A DNA stretch of 64,000 bases from Papio anubis (taxonomy: Eukaryota; Chordata; Mammalia; Primates; Cercopithecidae). The first letter of the stretch is position 1. Every line of letters starts with the position of its first letter. A model generated the notes under the pieces. That model was not told where the DNA came from. It ran no database searches and was given only the letters and a program-made list of their open reading frames with translations. Made by a program: the position numbers and the translations under genes. Below, piece by piece: positions 24,331-36,145 of this stretch. The stretch spans positions 3,181,771-3,245,770 of the forward strand of contig NC_044978.1 in assembly GCF_008728515.1 (NCBI RefSeq). Reading direction: 5' to 3'.

Positions 24331-24597
24331 TTTAGACAGGGTCTCCCTCTGTCACCGGGCTGGAGTGCAGTGGTGTGATCATGGTTCACTGCAGCCTCGG
24401 TGATCCTCCCACCTCAGCCTGGAACTACGGGTGTGTGCCACCATGCCTGACAGATTTTTTATGTATTTTTAATAGAGACAGGGTTTTGCCATGTTGCCCA
24501 GCCTGGTCTAGAACTCCTGGGCTCAAGTGATCCTCCCAACTCAGCCTCCCAGAGTGCACAGTGGTGGAATTACAGGCGTGAGCCACTACATCTGGCT
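24331..24597 (-). mobile_element. AluJ-like (antisense)
   Basis: 'AGACAGGGTCTCCCTCTGTC' through 'GAACTCCTGGGCTCAAGTGA' to 'GCGTGAGCCACTACATCTGG'. Old, with internal losses around 24405. Confidence 0.92.
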
Positions 24598-24745
24598 GTT
24601 TTTTTTTTTTTGAATTGCCCAGGGTGGAGTGCGGTGGTGCGGTCTCAACTCACTATAACCTCCGCTTCCTGGGTTCAAGCGATTCTCTTGCCTCAGCCTC
24701 CTGAGTAGCTGGTACTACAGGGCTCGCCAGCATGCCTGAGGCTAG
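24598..24745 (-). mobile_element. truncated Alu directly abutting the previous one
   Basis: Begins with T13 right after the previous Alu's 5' end, then 'GGGTGGAGTGCGGTGGTGCG' and 'CCTCAGCCTCCTGAGTAGC'. It is cut off in the middle, so only the 3' half is kept. Confidence 0.9.
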
Positions 24746-25013
24746 TTTTTTTTTTGTTTGTTTTTAATGAGATTTCTTTCCTGAAGAGGGTTTTTCCTGA
24801 AAACATTTCTGTTGATCTGCCACAAAACTTTTACAGCTGATTTACAGTTTAGAGCTCTAGATCTGCCACCTACCACTCAGTTTTTTTATAGTTAATAACA
24901 GTATTCAAGACTCAGTTATGATATTCTCACAGTTAGATTCAGTATTGTTAGTATAATGCCTTATATCTACTACACATAGTATATTTCAGTTAATATTAAT
25001 TTAGCCTATGTGA

Positions 25014-25358
25014 GTTTTTTTTCTTTCTTTCATTCTTTCTTTCTTTTTTTTTGTTTTTTTTTCTTTTTTTTTCCTTGGAGACAAGGTCTCACTCTGTTGC
25101 CCAGGCTTGAGTGCAGCAGCACCATCTCGGCTCACTGCAACCTTGACCTACCAGGCTCAAGCAATCCCCCTGCCTCAGGCACCCAAGTAGCTGGGACTAC
25201 AGGTGCCTGCCACCACGCTTAGCTAATTTTTTTATGTTTTGTAAAGACGAGGTTTCGCCATGCTGTCCAGGCTATACTCGAATTCTTGGGCCCAAGTGAT
25301 CCACCCACCTCAGCCTTCCAAAGTGTTGGGATTACAGGCCTGAACCACTGTACCTGGC
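25014..25358 (-). mobile_element. AluJ-like (antisense) with a degenerate T/C-rich tail
   Basis: A 65-bp TTTC/TTTTG-rich tail (25014-25075) is followed by 'GAGACAAGGTCTCACTCTG' and the whole antisense Alu to 'CTGAACCACTGTACCTGGCT'. The open frame at 25010-25222 is a translation of this. Confidence 0.94.
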
Positions 25359-25679
25359 TGCATTTTAATACATAAAGATGATATGATAAACACAGTAACT
25401 TCCTAAATAGAGAGCAATGTTGGATCCTTTTTTTATATCCTTTTTTCTTTTCTATCCTAAATGGTCCAGGTCACATGGAGTTCTTGAACTTTGTACATGG
25501 ATCTGTTTGGCCTTCCTTTAGTTGAGTTATATTTTAAGTTCCATCGCTCCTCACCACAGGCAAGTGCTAGTCCACCTTGGTGTTGCCTGTTTTTCCACTA
25601 ACAGTGATTGATTGAGGAGAGTCAGACCTGACTGTTGAATCACAGCTCTGCGTCTCATAGTATCCTGTGGTTTTATGTG

Positions 25680-25830
25680 TGGGCTCTGGAGCCAGTCAGG
25701 TTTGGGGTTCTGGCTTCTCTGCTACTAAAGTTGGATAACTTAGGATGACTCCCTTAACTTTTCGGGCTAAGTTATTAGATGCAAAGCTCTAAGATGACTA
25801 ACTGGTAAGGTAATCCGTTAATTCGTTGGT
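25680..25830 (+). repeat. MIR relic
   Basis: 'GGGCTCTGGAGCCAGTCAGG', 'GGATAACTTAGGATGACTCC' and 'CTTAACTTTTCGGGCTAAG' follow MIR order in sense orientation, strongly diverged. Confidence 0.6.
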
Positions 25831-26465
25831 TACTTTATTACTGGGTAAATAACTTTAGACCAGTGACTTTTGAGCCGTAAGCCTCTGCTTCTGAGTGTGG
25901 AAAATGAGGAGAGACCACTGGGCTAACCAATGAATTGTGAAGATTAAACAATAGGGCATATTAAAGCTTTTGCGTCCAGTCCGTGTAAGGTGGGAAGAGT
26001 AGTCAACACTGAAATTGTGTATCTTCTGAAATTTACAACAGACTTCTAGAAGCATTGCCACTGGCAGGTAAAATATGTCCTCTGTATGTCAATGCCCCAA
26101 AGGCTGTCTTGTGGGTGTCATTTTATCCAATTAATAGGCGTCCAGATGATAAGTGTTGCTACCCAAGGGTGATCCTCTTTAAAAAGAGAGCTTATCCACA
26201 AAAGCCATCATTAACAATATTAATGATTCTGACAGGGAAGTCCGAACTTGGAATCATTCCTCAACAAAGTGGGACGACATGGTTTAGCAGAGCTTACCCT
26301 GGCAATGACTCTTTGCAGAGCTAAAGAAATCCCTGGCCTTGAAACATGATGCTTAAAATCTGATTATGCACTTAATAATACGTTTTCGTAAGTTTGCAAG
26401 TCAGAAAGCTTCCTCAGCTAATTTTAAAGTGATTGCAGCAATTTTAATTAAAAGAATTGATAGGA

Positions 26466-26770
26466 GGCCGGGCGCGGTGGCTCAAGCCTGTAATCCCAGC
26501 ACTGTGGGAGGCCGAGACGGGCGGATCACGAGGTCAGGAGATCGAGACCATCCTGGCGAACACGGTGAAACCCCGTCTCTACTAAAAAAATACAAAAAAC
26601 TAGCCGGGCGAGGCGGCGGGCGCCTGTAGTCCCAGCTACTCGGGAGGCTGAGGCAGGAGAATGGCGGGAACCCGGGAGGCAGAGCTTGCAGTGAGCTGAG
26701 ATCTGGCCACTGCACTCCAGCCCGGGTGACAGAGCCAGACTCCGTCTCAAAAAAAAAAAAAAAAAAAAAA
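26466..26770 (+). mobile_element. young AluY of Old World monkey type (AluYR-like)
   Basis: Nearly intact Alu with 'GGTGGCTCAAGCCTGTAATC', 'GCCGAGACGGGCGG', 'AAACTAGCCGGGCGAGG' and 'TCTGGCCACTGCACTCC', the combination I know from cercopithecoid AluYR subfamilies. It has a long pure A tail. AAAGAATTGATAGG at 26451-26464 is repeated after the tail (to 26781), a clean target-site duplication. Confidence 0.95.
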
Positions 26771-26781
26771 GAATTGATAGG

Positions 26782-28567
26782 TATATGTTTTAATTAAAAT
26801 GATTTAAATGGGCAATCTAAATAATGGAAACAGTGACAGTTGCGTTTTTGCTTTTCCTTTTATCATTGACTTACGATCTAACTCTGGACAATGTGATTAT
26901 AGAATTTCTTAGACCTAAAGCTTTGTGTAAGTAGGTTACATATATAATACTTGAGTGTTAGTTATCGAAGCTGCCAGAATGTCCATTGTCATACATCTAC
27001 TCAGCTTTAATGAAGCAGAAATACTTAAAAGTGAAAGTACATCTAAGACATACAGAAAAATAAAACAGGAAGGTTCTATACATAAAACCTTCTGATATTG
27101 GGCTGCAGATATTGTTTTGTTTGACTTTTATTGTATACATTTTAAATACAGATTTTTAAATCCATGGTTACAGAAATTTACAGATTAAAAAGTTGCTGTT
27201 CACTGGATTGATTTTATCTGCTGATCATCTTGTTTATTTCAGAACTTTTTCCTCTGCATGTATAATTGCATATGTGTGTTTAAAAAATTTTTTCTGAACA
27301 GCAGTAACAAACATCATATTTTATATATTATTATGCATTTATATTTTTCACTCAATTTCTGTATCACTGACATTCTTCCATGTAATTAATATATATGTTT
27401 TCTTTTTTAAAGCTGTGTATGTACCGTCATATAATAAGTCCATTCCTTTTCCCTCCTGATATAATGAAACTCACTTTAGCCCAGATTTTCAAATGTTGGG
27501 AAAACAGCGTCTGGCAGCTACATTTCTGGATTGCATTCAAGTCACAGCTTCTCTGGTGAAGTTTGCAGGTTGCGTTCAGTTGCCCGTAATCTTGGCTCCA
27601 ACTGAGGGGCAGCCAGGGACTCCAAAGCGTTTAGCACGGTTGTCTGGAACCTGACTTTTAGGGTGGAATCCCAGTTCCCCGCTAATGAACTGTGTGACTT
27701 CCGGCAGGTTGCTTGTACTGTTTCCTCTCTATGAAATAGGATATGATAAGGTTACCTACTACTTCTTAGGGTTGCTGTAAGGAGTAAATGAGCTGATGTC
27801 TAAGAAGTTCTTCTCTGCTGTATCATGAGTCCATATATGTTGCCATCCCCATCAGTCATCATCGGACCTCTGAGTCTGCTCACAATACAAATGGCTTCTC
27901 ACAAAATAGCACTCATGGCTCATCCCTGGTTTTGAAATATTGGGTCGTGGTGGTCACTGACATGACTTCAGTTAAACTGGAGAGAAGGAAATTATACGTG
28001 ATTTACTGTGTTTTTATCAGTAAGGGGGCGGGGGTACCTGTACAGTACACGAGTATACTGCCTAGCAGTTTGGCCCGTGAGGGATGCTTCTTAGTTGACT
28101 TATTTTCTTTTACTTATTTTGACTTTTTTTTATTATGAAAAGCATAAAATATTTATAGAAGTGGTCTCTAGCAATTAAAATTTTAATTATTAATATACAT
28201 ATAGACACATAATAGAACATTCTGTTTTTAAAAGTACTAGAACTTGTTTTTCTCCTTCTCTTGCAAAATAAACCATTAAACATCGGTCTTTACATATTCC
28301 TTATGTTTTATGATTAGCAACTCCAGTGAAGTAAATAGTAATATCTTATAAACTTTGGGTGAAAGGAAAGTAAAAAATGTTGATTTTAGTTCTGAGAGCA
28401 TTTCCTGTGTCATTCCCTGAGAAAGTAGACTGAATAGCCATTATTAGAGTCCTAAATGCCTTCAGCCCAATAGACTCCTCTTTTTTCATTTCTTGTTCTG
28501 TTTTAGTCCACAGTAGTAACATAACTTTGCCAACTGATGGCAGAAGCAAGAACATTAAATGTATATT
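26782..28567. other. intronic sequence with one MIR
   Basis: AT-rich intron containing the MIR at 27630-27800. Nothing else is recognised, and the open frame at 27932-28138 has no support. Confidence 0.5.
27630..27800 (+). repeat. MIR relic
   Basis: 'GAACTGTGTGACTTCCGGC', 'GTTTCCTCTCTATGAAATAG' and 'GGGTTGCTGTAAGGAGTAAA' match the MIR core and 3' half in order. Confidence 0.7.
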
Positions 28568-28594
28568 TACACACACACACACACACGCACACAC
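28568..28594. repeat. (CA)n microsatellite
   Basis: About twelve AC units interrupted by one CG. Likely polymorphic. Confidence 0.95.
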
Positions 28595-28674
28595 GATCTA
28601 CTGTATTGTTTCTAAAAGAATTCAAATGTTTTGATTTATGAGATAATACTGCATGTCAAACTGGTATCGTTATT

Positions 28675-28973
28675 TTTATTTTTTTTTTTTGAGATGGAAT
28701 TTCACTCTTGTTGCCCAGGCTGGAGTGCGATGACACTAGATCAGCTCACCACAACCTCCGCCTTCCGGGTTCAAGTGATTCTTCTGCCTCAGCCTCCCGA
28801 GTAACTGGGATTACAGGCGCCCGCTACCTCGCCCAGCTAATTTTTTGTATTTTTAGTAGAGATGCGGTTTCAACATGTTGGCCAGGCTGGTCTTTAACTC
28901 CTGACCTCAGGTGATCGCTGGCCTCCGTCCCCCAAAGTGCTGGGATTACAGGCATGAGCCACCATGCCCGGCC
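28675..28973 (-). mobile_element. AluS-like (antisense)
   Basis: T run, 'GAGATGGAATTTCACTCTTG' and the full antisense Alu ending 'GAGCCACCATGCCCGGCC'. Short flanking repeat GTTATTTT on both sides. Confidence 0.95.
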
Positions 28974-29324
28974 CAGTTATTTTAAAGAAAGGCTAAATTG
29001 CAGAAATTTTGCTTTTTATATTAAACTCATTTTACAGCTGTTCTTCGTATATAATAGGCAAAACAAGTAATAATTTTTTCTTAATTTACAGTAAATTATA
29101 TTTTGAATTAGATTGTTATTTAAATCTTTAGCCTTTAACATGTAAAGTTTCTTATACACACATGAGGCTCTCTCAAGGTATCATCAAGATGTAGAAATAT
29201 TAACATTATCAGTCTAAATCTAGTATTTAATGAAAAGGAGATTAAAAACAGGTAAGTTCAAAAAAGTTTTTAATTGAAGGAAGGAAACAATCTACATATT
29301 ATGAGCTCTCATAGACAACCTTTT

Positions 29325-29640
29325 TAAAAAAATAAAACATTTGCAGAAAAGTGGAGCAGAAGGTAGAGCGCTCATGTAACTCCCTGCTCCCTGCCCCCCT
29401 TCGCCTGTTGTTGACGTCTTACATTAGCATGTAAGATGTTGCAATTACAGAATCGGTGTTGGTACATTGTTACTAACTAAAGTCCATAATACATGCAGGT
29501 TTTCTGAGTTCTTACCTAAGGTGCCTTCTGTGGTCCAGGCTCGCACATGACATTTAGTTACCTCTCTCTGGGCTCCTCTTGCCCCTGACTGTTTCTCATC
29601 CTTTCCTTGTGTGTAATGGACAGCCTTCTTTTAACACCTG
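29325..29640. repeat. old L1M-like fragment
   Basis: 'GAAAAGTGGAGCAGAAGGTA', 'GACGTCTTACATTAGCATG', 'GGTACATTGTTACTAACTAA' and 'CTGTTTCTCATCCTTTCCTT' keep the order of an old L1 3' region. High divergence, so the call is by pattern only. Confidence 0.5.
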
Positions 29641-32534
29641 CTTCTTAAGCACTCACTGTTGACCCGGCCTTGAACCAAACACATAGCAATTCTTTGTCCT
29701 TAAGAAGTTTGCATTCTAATAGGAAGCTTACAGTCTACTTTTAAAATTTGATTTTAAGGAAGAATTGTTGTCTTTTAGTGATTAACGTGTAATATGACAA
29801 TTCGGAGATGTTTAGTCTTTGCATAATTAGCAGGAAAAATGGAATAACTGTTTATAGATTAATTGCAGCAACAGAGAGATTGGCTCTCCAGTGTGTTGAT
29901 GTATGTCTCTTCTTTTTCAGTGAGTATTGTTTTCATATTTGGGAAAATGCTTATTTTCAAAAGAGTTACTCTGTTTACGCTGAGGATATTGAATTGGAGA
30001 AAAGAGTTTCTAGTAGTCTGTTGTTGCCTGGAGGGAAAATATCATTAAAATTATATCTCACATTTAAGGTTTTCTTGTGAGTGAACAAAGCAGCTTTTAA
30101 TACAGTTGCTGCCTTAAGCAATTGTATGAAAAGTTTAAAAAATTAAGTATGTGACGTGATATATTGCACATTTATGGTGCTGGGTTGTTGCTGATGATAA
30201 GTATTTTTGAGCTGAAATAGCTGAAGAATCAGAAATAACAAGACTTTGTTGAAAGCCTTGGCATTAAGGCTTGACTGGGAACCAAGGCCTGTTAAACAAA
30301 GAAAATAGGAAAATTCTCAGAGGAAAGGTACTCTGTGGCCATGGGAATTTGAATCAGTTACATTATTTTTGGCACACATCATAGCTGTAACTTTATTTTT
30401 GCCTTAAAAATCACTGTGTTGTCGGAGTCCTGTTCCACCTGTGTCAGCTGGAGGGAATGCTGGTCCTTCCTGATCCCGGACTCTTCCGTAACAGCAGCAG
30501 TAGCCAGCAGTGGCAGGGAGTGTAGAGTTAGTTCAAACTTTGATTTACTTTTGAACCATTTATTGGAGCAACCCTATAACCTTTGAATAATCAGGCTGTG
30601 GAAAGACAGCAGTATCTGTTTAATTAAATAAGTGGGCATTAATGAATCCTTCCGTAAAGAAATTTTGCTGTGAACTGTATTTTCAACTATATTGGTCAAG
30701 CTCTTTTAGAAATTACATTTTCCCCTTCAATCTAGTTCTCCACTGTATGCATATTTAAAATGAGTTTCCATAGTGACATCTGGTGGTGGATTTGAAATCC
30801 TGGAGAGTATGTATGTTTGGAATGATAAATATTCTTACTTAATAACTCCAAATTTCCGGCTTCTTTCAGATTTTTCGGGTTATTAACAACTTCATTGTAT
30901 TCTCAAGGTTGGAAAGCTAGGCATTTATTCCTTCAGTAATGCTTCATTCCAGTAAAGGCGTGACTTCTGATGGCACTGCTGAGTGGCACACGTAAGAAGC
31001 CTGTCTCAGCCTGTCTTCTGTGCTCCAAATTCACGTCATAGCGTCACGCAGCAGCATCACGACCGCTCGCGCTGCGTGTGCGTGGCGACCTCCTGGCAGG
31101 AGTGGCAGAGTTTCCACGTCACCCCTCTCATGGCTCGTTGCTCCTGGCGTCTGGGTGAAGGGAATCCTGCGGAAGGCCTGGGCTGCACCCCTCCCTCCTC
31201 ACAGCCTGGGCCCACGCACCTGCTGGCTGCATGCTGTGTTTGCTTTCAGAAAGGTAGAAGGAAGGGAGCGCAGAGAGGAGGAGATGCGGAAGACAGGAGG
31301 GAGATCACGGAGGAGAGTGTGGGGGTGGATATACATAGGTGCCCAAACAGATGAGGTACTGAATATGTGTAAATAGAAAGATACCTGTAAAAACTATAGT
31401 TTTTGTTGGTTCCTTTTGTCTCCAGCATGAGTTTATAACCCACTCTATAAAAAAAGTACTGACTGAAAGTTGATTGGTAGACATTCATGGATTAAGAGAA
31501 ATAGATTGGGATAGAGGTTTGAGAATGACCACAGTTTGATTCACATCCAGTGACGGCTGGACGTCCTTAGTTTTATTTTTGTTTTTCTCTGTGTTAAAGG
31601 CACTAATTAGAAGTCTTCCTGATGGAAATGTGAAAATTTGTTTCCTTTATGGAACTGAGGTAACTGCTAAAGTTACAGAAGAAATCTGTCTGTAATCTGT
31701 AAATGCCAGTTGAGGCTTTAGGAAGGACTGGGGAAAGGATGGTAAAGTGTAGGAACAAGAACTCCTAGTGACTTAACAAAGGCAGCTTTGGGTCAGACTC
31801 GGAGACAGCTGGTGTGTTGCTCCCTGCAGAAACCAGGGCTCCCTTGAAGAATGGTTTGGATCGGGATGAACCCCTGATTAAGGAGATTCTTCACTCAGGG
31901 TTCTGAACAACACCTGTTTAGCTTCTTGGAGTTGGACAAATCATTTCAACGTTCTTTAAGAACAAGGGAGTTGCCCTGGAGGGTTTTGAAGGCGTTCCCA
32001 GTCTAATGCTTGATTTTGAGATGGCGAAGGCTAGCTCTGCCCCGGTCTTTCTTCACACATTATCTAGACTCTCACTCAGCCATCCTGGACCTTCGTCCTG
32101 CCCCCGATTCAAGGTGGGAAGCTTCAGGGATTTGACCTAGAGATCTCGGGCTAGCGCGATAGGTCCACGGGAAGTTTCTGCCCGGGGCTCCCGAAGAGGG
32201 CATCTTGCAACTGGGTTGACAGATTAAAAAGCGGAAAACAAAGTAGCTTGGCATGCTTAAGGCTTCCCTCCACCCACTTTGTGCATATACAAAGGTTTTC
32301 TGCCGTGACTAGAATAGCGCTTAGGTACTGAACCCCGAAACTCTGAGCCGAGTCCTCAGATCCTCTCCTCTCTGTTGTCCTGCACGAATGAGGAGCACCC
32401 TTCTTTCCACACTGGGAAGCTCCTTGTGGCCTTTCCTCATGGTTGTAGCCCCACCAGGTCCCCAGCACCTTTGGTGTCCCACAGTGTTGCTGTTGATTGA
32501 TGGTGGTGACGGCCCACCGCCCAGTGGAGAAGAC
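29641..32534. other. intronic sequence with a short CpG cluster
   Basis: Mostly unique intron. A short CpG-dense patch lies at 31034-31088. The open frames around 30983-31376 overlap this GC-rich patch but lack splice sites and known protein similarity. Confidence 0.5.
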
Positions 32535-32760
32535 CCTGAGGCCTGGAGTCCGACCGTCCAGCTCAGCTCCAGATCCCACCAGTTAGCTGTTGACCCTGGC
32601 CATGTTTCCTCCTCACTCCAGGGCTTAAGCAAGTTTCTTAATGGATCTAAGCTTCTCTTTCCTCATGTTTAAAGCGGGGATGAAAATCATGCAACTTCCA
32701 TGTTCTTTCAGTGATTTAGTGCATGTAAAGCATCTAGTAACGTGATTGGCGTCCATGAGG
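32535..32760 (+). repeat. MIR relic
   Basis: 'CACCAGTTAGCTGTTGACCC', 'CTTCTCTTTCCTCATGTTTA' and 'TTTAGTGCATGTAAAGCATC' follow the MIR consensus from core to 3' end. Confidence 0.7.
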
Positions 32761-33363
32761 AATCTGAGGATTTTGGTTACAAGATGAGATTCTTCGACGT
32801 GCCCTCCTTTCGCTTTGGCAGTTGAAATTTATAGTTCTCCTTAAGTTGTATTCAATAATTTTTTTTATTTTACAAAGAGGTAATAATTAAAATGCATCGA
32901 AGCAGAAGCTTATCTCAGCAGTCACGATAGGCATTCTGAAAGTACACAGTCATGAATTCACGCAATAGGGACATCCAGCATCTCACTCGTTCATATTGAC
33001 TGTTTTACCTGCAAATTACGCAATCCTAGTTTTCTCCCATATTTGAATAGAGCCACTTTGTCGTGTCAGTCTTAACCTTTAGTAATATCCACAGGTTACC
33101 AGGGACTCTGACCGTCCCCTCCTGATGGACGTGGCCATCCCCCACCCCTTGGTGGTGCAGTGGCTGGGTCAGCAGGGACCGCTTCCAGCAGAAGCCATCT
33201 TAGAATTGCACACTGCAGTCTGGACGCTTACGGCCCAAACTAGAAATAGGGCATCATGGAAAATCGTAGCTGTTTCTGGCTGTGATTGCACACCTCAGAT
33301 GTGCTGGTGATATATTTCCATTTCTATTTCTTTTTTCCCTTGAGATTAGAGAAAGCTATTGTG

Positions 33364-33660
33364 AGGCTGTGCGCGGTGGCTCAAGCCTGTAATCCCAGCA
33401 CTTTGGGAGGCCGAGACGGGCGGATCACGAGGTCAGGAGATCAAGACCATCCTGGCTAACATGGTGAAACCCCGTCTCTACTAAAAAATACAAAAAAAAA
33501 ACTAGCCGGGCGAGGTGGCAGGCGCCTGTAGTCCCAGCTACTCGGGAGGCTGAGGCAGGAGAATGGCGTGAACCCGGGAGGCGGAGCTTGCAGTGAGCCG
33601 AGATCCGGCCACTGCACTCCAGCCTGGGCGACAGAGCAAGACTCCGTCTCAAAAAAAAAA
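33364..33660 (+). mobile_element. young AluY of Old World monkey type (AluYR-like)
   Basis: Same diagnostic set as the 26.5-kb copy ('GGCTCAAGCCTG', 'AAACTAGCCGGGCGAGGTGG', 'GATCCGGCCACTGC'). A perfect 16-bp duplication AGAGAAAGCTATTGTG lies at 33348-33363 and 33660-33675. It is about 2.5 kb upstream of the FAT1 exon. Confidence 0.96.
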
Positions 33661-33814
33661 GAGAAAGCTATTGTGTAGGAGTGAACATTTAATACATTCC
33701 TACTTCAGATGGATGAAGTAGGAAGTTTGACTCACCTTTCCCGAACTACCACATTAAGTTTTGCTTACTCTTTTGTCATAACAGCCATAGGACTGACAAG
33801 GATGTTGCTGGTGC

Positions 33815-34025
33815 TGAAGACAGAGATTTGTGGTATCCACACTCCAGCTCTGCCATTCACCGTGGCCCTGGGAAGGTTCTTCATCTCTCTCAATCTGAGT
33901 TTTTCTTTAGTGAAATGGAGTTAATAGCATCACATATCTAGGCAGGCTGGATGTAAAGATTATAGAAGATAATGCATATGAGACACTTACCACAGGGCCT
34001 GACATTTAGTAAACACTGAGCAAAT
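33815..34025 (+). repeat. MIR relic
   Basis: 'CTCCAGCTCTGCCATTCACC', 'CATCTCTCTCAATCTGAG' and 'CACAGGGCCTGACATTTAGT' follow nearly the whole MIR in sense orientation. Confidence 0.75.
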
Positions 34026-35889
34026 TGTTTCCGTAATTACCATTTTTAAATGCCTGTATGTCACATTTGGAGGGGCACATTTTAAAACAGTAGATAGAAG
34101 CATGAACTGTTGGAGGATTAGAACTCAAAAAAGGTAGATAAAAGCACCATGTACCTGTCTTCTTGAGATTTCCTAATAACACTTCACCTGTCAAGTGAAT
34201 TTTATTGCATTTTAATGAAGTGGCAGCACACGGGGGAGCTGTGTATGTTTTGTTAATGTGTGATCCTCCCGGAGAGAACATTCTGTTATCCCCTGACGTC
34301 TGTGTATCTGTGGATAGATGTGATGAATCAGAGAAACGGAAAGGTTATTATTTGCGCCTACAGACAGATACAATTTTGTTAATTTAGCAGACCAGTTGAG
34401 TGTGCGTAGGTTATGCTTAGGTTAGAGAACAAGGGAAATATGTTTGAGCTCATTTTCAGTTGTCTGCTGTGCAGAGGAACCAGTTAGGTCCTTTTTGTTT
34501 GGTTCTGAGGTTTCTTCCATGTTTCTAGAAGCAGTATTCTACAGCCTTTCTGAAGGTTCAGTATGAGTTAATGAAACAATAACAAATCATTGTAATGCTT
34601 TTGAATGGCAATAAAGATTCGTTAATTTCACATTTTATTTAGCTAAGTTTTCTATTTTTAAGTTGTAAGTCCTTTTGGGGGTATTAGATATAATTATCCT
34701 TCCTTCAAAAAATGAGTTTTTCTGATATTAACCTGGAGTAAGTTATATTTAATTTTAACCTGGAGTAATATTAATGTTAACCTGGAGTAAGTTAATGTTT
34801 GATTTTGTGTGATCAAAATTATGAATTACAACAGTGTATTTTTGTCAACTAAATGTGTCATTGCTGAGCACAGGTGAAATTGGTAATTGGTTATTTTTCT
34901 CACAGTATTTTGCATTTAATGGGAAACTTCAGGGATTCTAGAGCTTCAACATTTGCAGAGTCCAGCCTGTACCGTGGTGTGGAACACGGGGAGTATTGTT
35001 AGTTCCGAGTGATCAGTCCGTGAGAACAAGTGCAGTGAGATGTTTTTGGTAGACAAAGGGCGAGACGGCACCACTGAATAAAAAGGTGGGACTTGCCAAA
35101 GAGAAATGGCTATTTCTGCTTCTTATCCCCAGAGGAGGTAACTCCTGGCTTGAAGTTAAGTTTTGACTGGTTTCAGTGGCTGGACCAAAACATGACAGAT
35201 ACTCGAACCCTCTTTGTAATCATATAATTTCATCTCTTGCTAGTTGACTTACTAAGAAATGTATCCTAGTTTGGGTCCCAGTTGAGGACTTTTCTCTATC
35301 AACCCTGTATAAGATACTTCGGTATTTCACTTGTGTATTTAATACATTATTGTGCTTTATGTAAGGTGCTGGGGATACTGGTATTTAAGATGACGTGGCC
35401 TCTGCCCTTTTGGAGTTTATAGTGTAGCTGAAGAGTTTATATTTTTATAGCATGCTGGTTGTCTTCCCATTTGTTTGAGGCGATTGAAAGAAATGGAAGG
35501 ACCTCAACACTCAGGAGATCTGAGCAGCCCGTTATTGTGGACTTCGAAGGTTGCACTTTGTTTCCTTTCCCACTGTGAGAAGGGGTATGTGTGCAGACCG
35601 AGCTGCCCGGAGGATGCTGCTGTTCCTGCCTTTTTCCTTAGACAGTGGCCGCCACACGGACACAGCGTGGGGAGCGGGGTTGCTGGACTGTGGGGCTGAG
35701 ATCTGGGCCATGGCTCTGGCGTCCTGAGTAGCCTCCAGGAAAGTCAGCACATCTCTCAACCAACTGTAAACTTCACGTATCAAAAAATGAAGTGTTGGGC
35801 CGTTGGATGATCTCTTAGTGCTCACCTATTTTGACACTTCAATGAGATAATATTTTTAAAGTGCGCCATTTAGTGCTTGACACCTGATT
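34026..35889. other. intronic sequence with a small tandem repeat
   Basis: Mostly unrecognised intron. It includes three copies of AACCTGGAGTAA at 34731-34800 and an L2-like patch near 35330-35430 ('GGTGCTGGGGATACTGGTAT'). Confidence 0.5.
34728..34800. repeat. short degenerate tandem repeat (three copies)
   Basis: TTAACCTGGAGTAA occurs three times about 25-35 bp apart, with TTATATTTAA or TTAATGTT spacers. Confidence 0.85.
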
Positions 35890-36080
35890 CTAATAACAAA
35901 CACTTTCATAGCTTGTATTATGTGCCAAGTGTTCTAACCATTATACGCATATTAGTTGAACATACTATAGTTTTCTCCATTTTAGAAGAAAGGAAGCTGA
36001 GTCACAGGCTAGTGACCTTGCTCAAGGTTATGCACCTAGTAAGAGGCATATAAAGCCCTCAGTAAGCCGGAGTTGTTGAC
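35890..36080 (-). repeat. MIR relic just upstream of the exon
   Basis: 'GTGCCAAGTGTTCTAACC', 'CTCCATTTTAGAAGAAAGG' and 'AAGCTGAGTCACAGGCTAG' are the MIR sequence read in reverse. It ends about 65 bp before the exon. Confidence 0.75.
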
Positions 36081-36103
36081 ACTTTCTCAAGCTGGCAGTT
36101 TTG

Positions 36104-36145
36104 GTTGTTGACGTGCTGCTTTCCGTTTTTCTTTTTTCTCTCTAG
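36104..36145 (+). promoter_or_regulatory. splice acceptor region of the FAT1 exon
   Basis: A near-continuous pyrimidine run (36119-36143) leads into TAG at 36143-36145, directly before the exon. A branch-point candidate (TTGAC, A at 36111) lies 35 nt upstream of the exon, a normal distance. Seen in sequence; the branch point itself is inferred. Confidence 0.85.

Larger units (their letters stand above)
1..36145 (+). other. FAT1: FAT1 intron 2 (partial, left end outside the window)
   Basis: Everything left of the exon is intronic. I see no second exon with cadherin motifs (DxNDNxP, LDRE) in a frame flanked by splice sites. The length, over 36 kb, fits my memory that FAT1 intron 2 is several tens of kilobases. 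Open frames here are Alu, L1 or minisatellite translations or chance. The repeat content is listed separately. Confidence 0.85.
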
